24,813 nt of DNA from CAYFUT01 sp964346395. GTDB taxonomy: Bacteria; Bacillota; Halanaerobiia; Halobacteroidales; Halobacteroidaceae. The stretch is taken from positions 1 to 24,813 of the forward strand of contig CAYFUT010000040.1 in NCBI GenBank assembly GCA_964346395.1, read 5' to 3'. Both the position numbers and the translations under genes were made by a program. Of the stretch, positions 7,593 to 15,980 are shown piece after piece (the first letter of the stretch is position 1; every line of letters begins with the position of its first letter). The notes beneath the pieces are model-generated. The model did no database searches, was not told where the DNA came from, and was given only the letters and a program-made list of their open reading frames with translations.

Positions 7593-8285
7593 ATGCTAGT
7601 AGATAAAGTAAATTCTCTGGTGGAGGTAATGCCGCCGGAAGTAAAGTCCGTAGTGGATGCAATGCCGCTCTTACTGCAGGGGGCAGCAACTACAATTAAA
7701 ATAACCACTTTAGGAGTAGTAATCGGGATTATTTTGGGTACTATTTTAGGGTTATCCCGGGTAGCTCGGAATAAACTATTTCAATTCATAGCTAAAAGCT
7801 ATATAGAAATTTTTCGGGGCACGCCGTTACTGGTTCAGCTGTTTATTATTTATTATGGGTTGCCTAGTTTAGGAATCGATTTAAGTCCTTATTTATCAGC
7901 GGTTATGGGGCTGGGGCTGAACAGTGGAGCTTATGTAGGTGAAATTGTCCGTTCGGGAATCAATTCGATTAATACTGGTCAGATGGAAGCTGCTCGGTCT
8001 TTAGGGATGTCTTATCCCCAGGCGATGCGGTATGTGATTTTACCGCAGGCGATTAGACGGGTGATTCCGCCGCTGGGCAATGAATTTATTGCCTTGCTGA
8101 AGGACTCTTCGCTGGTGTCAGTAATTGCAGTTAAGGATTTGACGCGGAGAGGACGGCTGATTATCAGCCGTACTTATGAGTCTTTTTTAATTTTATTTAC
8201 GGTGGCAATTTTATATTTTATAATGGTTTTTATCATGACCCGGCTGGTCAATTATGCAGAACGGAGGTTGAGTATCAATGATTAA
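7593..8285 (+). CDS. Polar amino-acid ABC transporter permease
   Basis: Inner-membrane permease of the HisM/GlnP type. The 230-residue protein has about five membrane helices. The signature of the family appears early (LLQGAATTIKITTLGVVIG) and the cytoplasmic EAA loop that docks the ATPase is intact (GQMEAARSLGMSYPQAMRYV, then ILPQAIRR). IEIFRGTPLLVQLF is another hallmark. AAAGGAGG lies eight bases before ATG 7593. The stop overlaps the ATPase start by eight bases, so the two are translationally coupled. It is separated from the binding-protein gene by about 550 bases holding a pseudogene and a promoter. Only one permease is present, so it probably works as a homodimer. Confidence 0.94.
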   Translation: MLVDKVNSLVEVMPPEVKSVVDAMPLLLQGAATTIKITTLGVVIGIILGTILGLSRVARNKLFQFIAKSYIEIFRGTPLLVQLFIIYYGLPSLGIDLSPYLSAVMGLGLNSGAYVGEIVRSGINSINTGQMEAARSLGMSYPQAMRYVILPQAIRRVIPPLGNEFIALLKDSSLVSVIAVKDLTRRGRLIISRTYESFLILFTVAILYFIMVFIMTRLVNYAERRLSIND

Positions 8286-9000
8286 CATCGAAAACTTACA
8301 TAAAAGTTTCGGCGATTTGGAAGTGCTGCGCGGAATTGATGAACATATTGAGCAGGGCGAAGTGGTAGTGGTAGTTGGGCCAAGCGGTTCCGGGAAAAGT
8401 ACTTTTCTGCGCTGTATAAATCGGCTAGAAGAAGTAACTGCCGGCCGGATTTTAATTGAAGGAGAAGAAATCAGTTCAGAAGAGGCGGATATCAATCAGA
8501 TCCGCCAGGAAACCGGCATGGTATTTCAGCATTTTAATTTATTTCCGCATAAGAATGTACTGGATAATATTACCTTAGCCCCCACTAAGGTTAGGGGAAT
8601 AAAAAAAGAAAAAGCGGAAACAATAGCTTATGACCTATTAGAAAAAGTAGGCTTAGCGAATAAGGATACTGTTTATCCACAACAGCTGTCGGGCGGACAG
8701 AAGCAGCGGATAGCTATTGCTCGTGCTTTGGCTATGCAGCCGAAGGTAATGCTCTTTGACGAACCGACTTCTTCGCTCGACCCGGAAATGGTAGGCGAAG
8801 TACTTGCGGTTATGCGGGATTTGGCTGAGGAAGGAATGACCATGGTAGTGGTTACTCATGAAATGGGCTTTGCCCGGGAAGTTGGCGACCGCCTTTTATT
8901 TATGGATCAAGGGCAGATAGTAGAGTCCGGGCCGCCGCAGCAGATATTCTCTCAGCCGGAAGAAGAAAGAACTCAGGAGTTCTTGTCTAAAATATTATAG
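8278..9000 (+). CDS. Polar amino-acid ABC transporter ATP-binding protein
   Basis: ATPase that powers the amino-acid importer (GlnQ/HisP type). All motifs are intact in 240 residues: Walker A GPSGSGKST (34-42), Q-loop FQHFNLFPHKNVLDNI, signature LSGGQKQR, Walker B VMLFDEPTSSLDPE, and H-loop VTHEMGFA. ATG 8278 lies inside the permease gene's end, with GGAGG at 8263-8267. No strong terminator follows; the next promoter is about 60 bases on. Confidence 0.95.
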   Translation: MINIENLHKSFGDLEVLRGIDEHIEQGEVVVVVGPSGSGKSTFLRCINRLEEVTAGRILIEGEEISSEEADINQIRQETGMVFQHFNLFPHKNVLDNITLAPTKVRGIKKEKAETIAYDLLEKVGLANKDTVYPQQLSGGQKQRIAIARALAMQPKVMLFDEPTSSLDPEMVGEVLAVMRDLAEEGMTMVVVTHEMGFAREVGDRLLFMDQGQIVESGPPQQIFSQPEEERTQEFLSKIL

Positions 9001-9060
9001 AGGAATAAGTAAAACACTGCTGATATAGCTGATATTTTAATCATTATTGGTAAATTTAGC

Positions 9061-9089
9061 TTGACAGGCCCGGAGGAATATGGTACACT
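9061..9089 (+). promoter_or_regulatory. Extended -10 promoter of the cold-shock genes
   Basis: TTGACA (9061-9066), 17-base spacer ending in TGG, TACACT (9084-9089). The predicted leader is about 90 bases long with a hairpin GAGCAA-gaaag-TTGCTC (9135-9151). Long leaders are usual in cold-shock mRNAs, where they act in temperature control. Confidence 0.85.
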
Positions 9090-9187
9090 TGAGACAGCTT
9101 GAGTCAAAATAATAAGTACTTAAGTTAAAACAAGGAGCAAGAAAGTTGCTCAACTAATTTTCAATTATTTTAGGAGGAATGTGTAAA

Positions 9188-9391
9188 ATGAAAGAACAAG
9201 GTAATGTAAAGTGGTTTGATGCTCAGAAGGGTTATGGATTTATCGAACGTGAGGAAGGCGACGATGTATTTGTTCATTTTTCAGAAATTGAAGAAGAAGG
9301 CTTTAAGAGTTTAGAAGAAGATCAGACAGTTGAATTTGAAGTTGTTGATGGTGACCGGGGACCAAAAGCCGAAAACGTAGAAAAAGTATAA
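9188..9391 (+). CDS. csp: Cold-shock protein (first of tandem pair)
   Basis: Single cold-shock domain of 67 residues that binds single-stranded RNA and DNA and melts mRNA structure. Both RNA-binding motifs are present: KGYGFIE (RNP1) and DVFVHFS (RNP2). The frame is open from an ATG at 9179, but AGGAGG at 9172-9177 is too close to that codon and correctly placed for ATG 9188, which also gives the normal family length. It shares a promoter with a nearly identical copy 24 bases downstream. Confidence 0.95.
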   Translation: MKEQGNVKWFDAQKGYGFIEREEGDDVFVHFSEIEEEGFKSLEEDQTVEFEVVDGDRGPKAENVEKV

Positions 9392-9415
9392 ATAGATTTT
9401 AGGAGGAATAAAATA

Positions 9416-9619
9416 ATGACTGAAACAGGAACAGTTAAATGGTTTGATGAACAGAAGGGTTATGGATTTATTGAACGTGAAGAAGGCGACGACGTATTTG
9501 TTCACTTTTCTGCAATTCAAGAAGAAGGTTTCAAAACTCTAGAAGATGGACAGGAAGTAGAGTTTGAAGTTGTAGAAGGTGACCGTGGACCGCAGGCTGA
9601 AAATGTAACTAAGGTATAA
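9416..9619 (+). CDS. csp: Cold-shock protein (second of tandem pair)
   Basis: 67-residue cold-shock domain protein with intact KGYGFIE and DVFVHFS motifs. It differs from its upstream neighbour at about 13 of 67 residues, none in the two RNA-binding motifs, which points to a local duplication. AGGAGGA precedes the ATG, repeating the ribosome site of the first copy. The only terminator is after this gene, so the pair is probably one transcript. Confidence 0.95.
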   Translation: MTETGTVKWFDEQKGYGFIEREEGDDVFVHFSAIQEEGFKTLEDGQEVEFEVVEGDRGPQAENVTKV

Positions 9620-9633
9620 CAACATATATAGCC

Positions 9634-9680
9634 AAAACCAACAATCCTGGAGGTTAACCTCCAGGATTATTGGTTTTTTT
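9634..9680 (+). terminator. Terminator after the csp pair
   Basis: Perfect palindrome from 9643 to 9668 (arms AATCCTGGAGGT), extended by AAAACCAA pairing with TTGGTTTT, and followed by T7. Very strong. The following 9681-9965 region holds no gene; it has a possible small pseudoknot at 9773-9799. Confidence 0.93.
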
Positions 9681-9965
9681 GTTTAAGAAACCATACTTTT
9701 TAGAGGTGGGGGATAGCTTTTGGCAAATTTGACTTTATGGTTGCTCTAATCTAAAGCTTAATTTCAAACTGGGCAGCCGATAGACTGCTTTTTTATCGGA
9801 GGTTATTTTTATTTATGATTGTAGCTCATTGCTCATAGCACATAACGAGTAGCTTAACATAAATTTAATATAATTTTCTTTATAAGCAGGAATTTAAATT
9901 ACAGATAAAGAAACAATACATATACGATAATAACCCATTTTCTTTTGGAAGGAGCTGATCTAGTT

Positions 9966-10514
9966 ATGAAATTCATGATCAGGGGGAAAAACACAGAAAT
10001 TACCGATGCCTTACGCAACTATGTGGAAGAGAAAGTTGGAAAAATTGAAAGATATTTTGATAAGGAAGAAGCAGAGATTGAAGCCCGGGTCTCACTGGAT
10101 GTAGAATCAGAAGGTCATATTGTGGAGGTTACGATGTTTGTAGACGGCCTGATTTTGCGCGGCGAAGAGAAGACTTATGATATGTATGCCTCTATTGATG
10201 GGGTAGTAGATAAGTTAGAGCGGCAGGTTCGTAAGTATAAAACTAAAATTAACAGAAAATTAAGAAAAGAAAAGGAAGAGTTTAAAAAGAAGGTTATTGA
10301 AGCACGCCAACAAGATGATGAAGAGGAAGAAGGGCCAAATATTGTAAAAACTAAACGCTTTGATGTAAAACCAATGATGGTAGAAGAAGCAGTAATGCAG
10401 ATGGATTTACTGGATCATGATTTCTTTGTCTTCTCTAATGCTGAAACAGAAGAAATAAATGTTGTTTACCGCCGCCGAGATGGAGATTACGGGCTGATTG
10501 AGCCTAACTTTTAA
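9966..10514 (+). CDS. hpf: Ribosome hibernation-promoting factor, long form
   Basis: Long HPF binds the 30S decoding region and dimerises 70S ribosomes into inactive 100S particles in stationary phase. The N-terminal domain (about residues 1-100) has the family opening FMIRGKNTEITDALRNYVEEK. A charged linker (KEKEEFKKK to EEEEGP) leads to the C-terminal dimerisation domain (about 125-182) with RFDVKPMMVEEAVMQMDLL, DHDFFVFSNAETEEINVVYR and DGDYGLIEP. The length is 182 residues. I choose ATG 9966, preceded by GGAAGGAG; an in-frame TTG at 9945 overlaps that site. Its place directly before secA is the usual Firmicutes order. Confidence 0.95.
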   Translation: MKFMIRGKNTEITDALRNYVEEKVGKIERYFDKEEAEIEARVSLDVESEGHIVEVTMFVDGLILRGEEKTYDMYASIDGVVDKLERQVRKYKTKINRKLRKEKEEFKKKVIEARQQDDEEEEGPNIVKTKRFDVKPMMVEEAVMQMDLLDHDFFVFSNAETEEINVVYRRRDGDYGLIEPNF

Positions 10515-10559
10515 ATTAAGAAGTACCTAGGGCTAACTTAATATATATTTACCGGTTTA

Positions 10560-10590
10560 AAGGCTAGCTGAAACTACAGCTAGCCTTTTG
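10560..10590 (+). terminator. Terminator after hpf
   Basis: 11-bp stem AAGGCTAGCTG (10560-10570) and CAGCTAGCCTT (10577-10587) with a 6-base loop and a short TTTT tail. Confidence 0.82.
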
Positions 10591-10623
10591 CAATGTAGAA
10601 GAAGAAATTTAAGTTGTATATTT

Positions 10624-10652
10624 TTGTAATTAAAGTGGTTTAATGATATAAT
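10624..10652 (+). promoter_or_regulatory. Promoter of secA
   Basis: TTGTAA (10624-10629), 17-base spacer, TATAAT (10647-10652), about 58 bases before the secA start. Confidence 0.78.
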
Positions 10653-10710
10653 TATTATGCATTTGTGACTGAAAATTAGCGAAAATTTTTAATAATAGAG
10701 GGGGAGCGTT

Positions 10711-13350
10711 ATGTTTGATTTTATAAAGAAATTTTTTACTGATCCTAATGAATTGAAATTAGATAAGCTGCGGCCGCAGGTAGAAGAGATTAATCAGTTA
10801 GAACCGGAGATGGAAGAGTTATCGGATGATCAACTGCGGGCCAAAACTGATGAATTTAAGGAGCGGCTGCAGCAGGGCGAGACTATTGATGATTTAATGA
10901 TAGAAGCCTTTGCTGTAGTCAGGGAAGCTGCTCGGCGAACTACTGAGATGCGGCCTTATGATGTGCAGTTGATGGGGGCGATTGTACTTCACCAGGGGAA
11001 AATTGCTGAGATGAAGACTGGTGAGGGAAAGACACTGGTAGCCACTATGCCGGCTTACTTGAATGCACTGCCGGAGAATAATTCGGTTCATATCGTAACG
11101 GTTAATGATTATTTGGCTGAGCGGGATAGTGAATGGATGGGCCAAGTTTATGAATTTTTAGGTCTGGATGTAGGAGTTATTCTAGAAGATTTGGAATTAG
11201 AAGACCGGAAAGAGGCTTATGATTCGGATATTGTGTACGGAACTAATAACCAGTTTGGATTTGATTATTTAAGAAATAATATGGCGGTTAGCAAAGATGA
11301 ATTAATCCAGCGCGATTTGAATTTTGCCATTTTAGATGAAATAGATAGTATCTTGATTGATGAAGCGCGGACGCCGCTGATTATTTCTGGTCCGGCTCAG
11401 GAGTCGCCGGATACTTACTACCGGTTTGCTCGGATTGCGCGGCGGTTAAATGAGGAAGAACACTATGAAATAGATGAAAAGGCTCAGTCAGTAGTTCTAA
11501 CTGATGCGGGAATTGATAAAGTAGAGAATATTTTAAAGATAGATCACTTATATGATAATCAACATATGGATGAGCTACACCATATGACGCAGGCTTTAAA
11601 GGCTAAAGAATTAATGCAGCGGGATGAAGATTATATTGTGAAGAATAATGAAGTGCATATTGTGGATGAATTCACCGGCCGTTTAATGTCGGGACGCCGC
11701 TATAGTGAAGGGCTGCATCAGGCGATAGAGGCCAAAGAAGGTGTTCCCATCCAGCAGGAGAATCAGACGCTGGCCAGTATTACTTTCCAGAACTTCTTTC
11801 GGATGTATGATAAATTATCGGGGATGACTGGTACTGCTGCTACTGAAGCACAGGAGTTTGAGGAAATTTATGATCTGGATGTAGTGGTAATTCCGACTAA
11901 TGAACCGCTAATTAGGGAAGCACTGCCGGATGTAATTTATAAGACAGAAGATGCTAAATTCAGAGCAGTAGTCGAAGATATTAAAGAGCGCCACAAGAAG
12001 GGCCAACCGGTGCTGGTAGGTACAGTCTCCATTGAAAAATCAGAAGAGTTAAGCCGGAGGTTAAAACAAGAAAGTATCCCGCACGAAGTATTAAATGCGA
12101 AGAACCACGAGCGGGAAGCCGAAATTATTAAGCGGGCCGGCCAGGAGGGAGCAGTGACGATTGCTACCAATATGGCAGGTCGAGGTACTGATATTGTACT
12201 GGGCGAAGGAGTAGCTGATTTAGGCGGTCTGCATGTAATTGGAACTGAACGTCATGAAAGTAGGAGAATTGATAATCAGCTCCGCGGTCGTTCCGGCCGT
12301 CAGGGAGATCCCGGATCCTCTCAATTTTATGTCTCCTTAGAAGATGATTTGATGCGCTTATTTGGCTCCGATAAAATTTCCAGTGTGATGGACGGATTAG
12401 GTATTGATGAAGATCAGCCGATTGAACACGATTGGATTAATAAAGCCTTGACTAATGCTCAGAAAAAGGTAGAAGAGAGAAACTTTGATATTCGAAAGAG
12501 TATCTTGGAGTATGATGAAGTACTGCATAAACAGCGGCAGGCAATTTACAGTCGGCGGCAGAAGATTTTAAGGGGCGATGATTTAGAAGAAATTGTAATG
12601 GATATGGCTGATGATTGGCTGGATGAAGTATTAGCAGATTATGCTGATGAAGATGACCATCCGCGTGATTGGGATCTAGCCGGTTTAGCTGATCACTTGA
12701 ATCAGACCTTTCAGGTCACTGATTTAGTGGAAGAAGATTTAGAGGGGTTAAGAAGAGATGATTTAAAATTAGAATTACTGGATATCTTTGCAGATGTCTA
12801 TCAGCAGAAGCGGGAAGAATTGGGGGAGCAGGGGATAGAAGAACTAGAAAAGGTTGTTATGTTAAAAGTGATTGACCAGCGTTGGCAGGATCATTTACAG
12901 GCAATGAGTGACTTAAGAGAAGGAATCGGCCTGCGGGCCTATGGACAGAAGAACCCACTGACAGAATATAAATTTGAAGGTTTTGAGATGTTTAAACAGA
13001 TGAATGCCTGGATTAGAGATGACATTATTAAATATCTCTTTGCGCTGGAAGTGAGAGAAGAAGACGGAACTGCGTTAGTAGACCAGCGTGACCTCAATTA
13101 TACGCACGGTGATGAGGTTACTGCCTATGATTTGGCTCAGGAACAAGGGCAAAAACAGCAACAGCAGAGGCAGAGACAGCAGGCGCAGCAGCCTCAGCAG
13201 GAAGCGGAAGAAGTAAAACAGGAACCGATTGTCAAAGAGGAAGAACCAGGTCGGAATGATCCTTGTCCTTGCGGCAGCGGGAAGAAATATAAAAACTGCT
13301 GCTTGAAGAAAAAGAAACAGCAGAGGATTAATAAAATGCGGAATAGTTAA
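10711..13350 (+). CDS. secA: Preprotein translocase ATPase SecA
   Basis: SecA drives secretory proteins through the SecYEG channel by ATP hydrolysis. The 879-residue protein is full length. Walker A MKTGEGKT lies at 101-108, the DEID Walker B at about 209-212 followed by IDEARTPLIISG, then the preprotein cross-linking domain, MAGRGTDI of the second nucleotide domain, and QLRGRSGRQGDPGSS. After the helical scaffold (DQRWQDHLQAMSDLREGI) comes a Gln-rich linker (about residues 829-857) and the zinc-binding tail with C852, C854, C863 and C864 (CPCGSGKKYKNCC), which in known SecA proteins binds SecB or ribosomes. GAGGGGGAG precedes the ATG. prfB follows in the classic order. Confidence 0.98.
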   Translation: MFDFIKKFFTDPNELKLDKLRPQVEEINQLEPEMEELSDDQLRAKTDEFKERLQQGETIDDLMIEAFAVVREAARRTTEMRPYDVQLMGAIVLHQGKIAEMKTGEGKTLVATMPAYLNALPENNSVHIVTVNDYLAERDSEWMGQVYEFLGLDVGVILEDLELEDRKEAYDSDIVYGTNNQFGFDYLRNNMAVSKDELIQRDLNFAILDEIDSILIDEARTPLIISGPAQESPDTYYRFARIARRLNEEEHYEIDEKAQSVVLTDAGIDKVENILKIDHLYDNQHMDELHHMTQALKAKELMQRDEDYIVKNNEVHIVDEFTGRLMSGRRYSEGLHQAIEAKEGVPIQQENQTLASITFQNFFRMYDKLSGMTGTAATEAQEFEEIYDLDVVVIPTNEPLIREALPDVIYKTEDAKFRAVVEDIKERHKKGQPVLVGTVSIEKSEELSRRLKQESIPHEVLNAKNHEREAEIIKRAGQEGAVTIATNMAGRGTDIVLGEGVADLGGLHVIGTERHESRRIDNQLRGRSGRQGDPGSSQFYVSLEDDLMRLFGSDKISSVMDGLGIDEDQPIEHDWINKALTNAQKKVEERNFDIRKSILEYDEVLHKQRQAIYSRRQKILRGDDLEEIVMDMADDWLDEVLADYADEDDHPRDWDLAGLADHLNQTFQVTDLVEEDLEGLRRDDLKLELLDIFADVYQQKREELGEQGIEELEKVVMLKVIDQRWQDHLQAMSDLREGIGLRAYGQKNPLTEYKFEGFEMFKQMNAWIRDDIIKYLFALEVREEDGTALVDQRDLNYTHGDEVTAYDLAQEQGQKQQQQRQRQQAQQPQQEAEEVKQEPIVKEEEPGRNDPCPCGSGKKYKNCCLKKKKQQRINKMRNS

Positions 13351-13402
13351 ACAGTTGATAGTTGACAGTTGACAGTAAAAAATCAAATGATAAAAAATAA
13401 AA

Positions 13403-13472
13403 CAGAAACCATATCAACTATCCCATCTAGGCAAAGCCTAGCTGTGAAAACCATAGAAACCATATCAACTAT
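13403..13472 (+). repeat. Composite intergenic repeat, copy 1
   Basis: Direct repeat GAAACCATATCAACTAT at 13405-13421 and again at 13456-13472 (period 51), with a perfect hairpin CTAGGC-aaa-GCCTAG (13427-13441) between. Just upstream, AGTTGAT/AGTTGAC is repeated three times (13354-13374) in the opposite sense to ATCAACTAT. A related module lies after prfB. Confidence 0.8.
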
Positions 13473-13504
13473 AAATTGTAAACTAAAAACTGCGGAGGGA
13501 TATA

Positions 13505-14594
13505 ATGAAAGAATTGGCAACTAAGTTGGCTGAGTTAGAAGACCGACTGCTAGAACTGAGGGGGTCTCTTTGACTATGATCAACTGGTAGAAAAACAGGA
13601 GGAATTAGAGGAGCAGATGTCGCAGCCTGGTTTTTGGGACAACAGTCAGGAAGCTCAGAAGATAAGTCAGCAGGAGAGTAACTTAGAAGAGCAGATCAAT
13701 CAGTTTGATTACCTCTGGGAGGAGAGGGAAGAATTAGAAGTTTTACTGGAGTTGGCGCAAGAGGAAGCTGATGAGGCAGTAGTGGAGGAAGTGAAGGAAA
13801 GAGTTGATGAGTTAATAGCCGATATTGAAGATTTAGAGTTGAAGACTTTACTGTCTGAAGAGTATGATGAAAATAATGCTTTATTATCTATTAATCCCGG
13901 AGCCGGCGGGACTGAATCGCAAGATTGGGCGGAGATGCTAATGCGGATGTATACCCGCTGGGCAGAGCAGAAAGATTATGAAGTAGAAACTCTAGAGCTT
14001 ATTGGAGGCGAAGAGGCCGGAATTAAAAGCGTTACTCTGCAGATTAGCGGACTTTATGCTTACGGTTATTTGAAAGCAGAAAAAGGGGTTCACCGCTTAG
14101 TCCGGATTTCTCCTTTTGATTCTTCCGGTCGGCGGCATACTTCCTTTGCTTCGGTGGATGTTATGCCGGAGCTTGAAGATGATATTGAAGTTGATATTGA
14201 CGAAAATGATCTAAAGATGGAAACTTATCGGGCCAGTGGAGCCGGCGGCCAGCATGTAAATACTACTGATTCGGCAGTGCGGATTACTCATCTGCCGACG
14301 GGGATTGTAGCCCAGTGTCAAAATGAGCGGTCGCAGCATAAAAATAAAGAAGGAGCAATGAAGATTTTACAGTCTAAGCTCTTTGAATACCTGCAGGAAA
14401 AGCAGGCTGAAAAGCTAGAAGAGATCCGCGGGGAGCATAAGAAGATAGAATGGGGTAATCAGATTCGTTCTTATGTTTTTCACCCTTATCAAATGATCAA
14501 AGACCATCGGACTGATTATGAAACCAGCAAGACAGAACGGGTAATGGATGGAAAAATCATGCCCTTTATTGAAGCTTATCTGAAGCAGGAATAG
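13505..14594 (+). CDS. prfB: Peptide chain release factor 2, with programmed +1 frameshift
   Basis: RF2 recognises UGA and UAA and releases the finished peptide. Translation starts at ATG 13505 after GGAGGG. After 22 codons the frame reaches AGG GGG TCT CTT TGA C (13559-13574): an internal Shine-Dalgarno-like AGGGGG, the slippery CTT and an in-frame TGA at 13571-13573. A +1 slip continues at GAC 13572 (DYDQLVEKQEELEEQ), joining the main frame. The product is about 362 residues (13505-13570 joined to 13572-14594). Specificity motif SPF (RISPFDSSG) and catalytic GGQ (SGAGGQHVN) are present. A caller using only one frame would wrongly start at the internal ATG 13617. The site is autoregulatory: low RF2 favours frameshifting. 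Confidence 0.97.
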
Positions 14595-14658
14595 ATTCTT
14601 TCCACCTCACATAAAATTAGGTAACACTTACTGTAATTATCAGTTTCAATTGTTTGGT

Positions 14659-14748
14659 GCTATGAAAACCGTAAAAACCACATATATCTAGGCTAAAAAT
14701 CAAGCCTGGCTATGAAAACCGTAAAAACCACATCAACTGTCAACTATA
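14659..14748 (+). repeat. Composite intergenic repeat, copy 2
   Basis: Two identical 25-base repeats beginning GCTATGAAAACCGTAAAAAC (14659-14683 and 14709-14733, period 50) flank a hairpin AGGCT-aaaaatca-AGCCT (14690-14707). They are followed by ATCAACTGTCAACTATAG. The layout matches copy 1 before prfB (repeat, CTAGGC-type hairpin, repeat, CAACTAT), with diverged repeats. Confidence 0.8.
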
Positions 14749-14765
14749 GTTTGTGAGGTGGAACT

Positions 14766-15488
14766 ATGCCGTTTGTTGCTAAAATAACTTTGATTGGTCT
14801 ATTGGCGGGGGTAGTAGGTACTGGCTGCGGCGGATTATTAACTTTTTTTTGGCGCCGCCCGAGTAATAGGTCAGTTAGTTTACTGCTCGGGCTGGCCGGC
14901 GGAGTAATGCTGGCAGTAGTAGTAATTGATTTGATACCGCAGGCTATTTATCACAGTAATTTTTGGTATACTACGTTGGGAGTATTTGGCGGACTGTTGT
15001 TACTGCGGCTGATGGCCTGCGGCTTAAAAGCAAAAGATGATCGACCTGAGTATATTGAAACTGGTATTTTGGTTGGCTTGGGAATTGCTCTGCATAACTT
15101 TCCGGAAGGGTTGGCTATTGGAGCTAGTTATGCTGCTACTGCCCGACTGGGTTTAGGGTTAGCAGTGGTTATTGCCCTGCATAATTTTCCGGAAGGGGTT
15201 TCCATGGCGACTCCGATGAAAGCAGGCGGCTGGTCTTCCTATCAAGTATTGGGAGCTAGTTTGCTGCCCGGCTTACCGATGGGATTAGGAGCTTTTTGTG
15301 GAGCAGTGATGAGTAATTTATCTCCTTTGTTTTTGGCTCTTAATTTAGGGGTTGCCGGTGGAGGGATGCTGTATATTGTGGTGTATGAATTGATTCCGAA
15401 AGCTTATAATTTCAGATACGGTTTAGTAGCTACGTGTGGATTAATTATTGGTTTATTAAGTGGTTTGTTGTTGGTAATTTTTTTATAG
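14766..15488 (+). CDS. ZIP family metal transporter
   Basis: Membrane importer of divalent metal ions (probably zinc, perhaps iron or manganese), ZupT/GufA-like. The 240-residue protein has about eight membrane helices and the double metal-site signature: ALHNFPEGLAIG in one helix and ALHNFPEGVSMA in the next, with H-N-F-P-E-G in both. A later YELIPKA supplies another conserved glutamate. GTGAGGTGG lies close before ATG 14766. The short cytoplasmic loop before the metal helices lacks an obvious His cluster. Single-gene unit between the composite repeat and a terminator. Confidence 0.9.
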   Translation: MPFVAKITLIGLLAGVVGTGCGGLLTFFWRRPSNRSVSLLLGLAGGVMLAVVVIDLIPQAIYHSNFWYTTLGVFGGLLLLRLMACGLKAKDDRPEYIETGILVGLGIALHNFPEGLAIGASYAATARLGLGLAVVIALHNFPEGVSMATPMKAGGWSSYQVLGASLLPGLPMGLGAFCGAVMSNLSPLFLALNLGVAGGGMLYIVVYELIPKAYNFRYGLVATCGLIIGLLSGLLLVIFL

Positions 15489-15493
15489 AATTT

Positions 15494-15542
15494 GGCTCAG
15501 AAAACCCCTATGCTTGTCTTAGGGGCTGAATGAGCCTTTAAT
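15494..15542 (+). terminator. Terminator after the ZIP gene
   Basis: Nested stem: GGCTCA (15494-15499) with TGAGCC (15531-15536) outside, CCCCTA (15505-15510) with TAGGGG (15520-15525) inside, followed by TTTAATTTT. Confidence 0.78.
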
Positions 15543-15564
15543 TTTAAGGTTCGATATTTTGAAA

Positions 15565-15980
15565 TTAAATATTTGTTTGGTCTTGGATATATTTTTGTAT
15601 AATTTCAGATGATACATTTCCAGCAATACCTACATAATATTCTCTACTCCATAAACCACTACCCCAAAATTTAGCTTTTTTAAATTAGGAAAAGTTTTAA
15701 ATATATGATTAGCAGATATACTCTTTAATTTTCTAACTATATCTACTGGTGCAACTGTTGGTGGAGCAGATACAAACAAGTGTATATGGTCTGACATTAT
15801 TTCTTGTTCAATAAGTTCATATCCATAATTGCTACAAACTTTTTTAAAACAAATTAACAATTCGGATTTTAACTTATTTTTGAATATAGGATGTCTGTAC
15901 TTAGGACAAAAGACAATATGATAATTAATGTTATATTTGCTATGCTTAGTTGTCTTTGTTTTCATACTTATTGAGGACAT
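15565..15980 (-). pseudogene. tnpA: IS200/IS605 transposase TnpA, frameshifted at A AAA AAG
   Basis: Y1 transposase that cuts and rejoins single-stranded DNA ends. The first frame (15980 to about 15630) encodes HIVFCPKYRHPIF and the HUH metal motif HIHLFVSAPP. In the run at 15681-15675 the sequence reads A AAA AAG, after which the frame drifts into LNFGVVVYGVENIM and stops at 15630. One base back, the correct tail appears: AKFWGSGLWSREYYVGIAGN and SEIIQKYIQDQ, ending at 15565. The catalytic tyrosine (in KYIQDQ) lies only in this tail, so the in-frame product is inactive. A -1 slip would give about 138 residues, the normal size. A AAA AAG is the well-known dnaX slippery heptamer, so programmed slippage, one-base deletion and sequencing error are all possible. 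Confidence 0.85.

Noticed and set aside
8211..8495. Minus-strand frame opposite the permease/ATPase junction, and similar antisense frames in secA, csp and the binding-protein gene
   Set aside because: They lie opposite strongly conserved genes and have no family features of their own.
9773..9799. Possible H-type pseudoknot (GCAG/CTGC crossing CCGATA/TATCGG) upstream of hpf
   Set aside because: One loop would have zero bases, and the stems are short; likely chance, though noted in the terminator entry.
14659..14733. Two identical 25-base repeats separated by 25 bases, resembling a minimal CRISPR array
   Set aside because: Only two repeats, the 'spacer' contains a hairpin, a diverged module with the same layout lies before prfB, and there are no cas genes.
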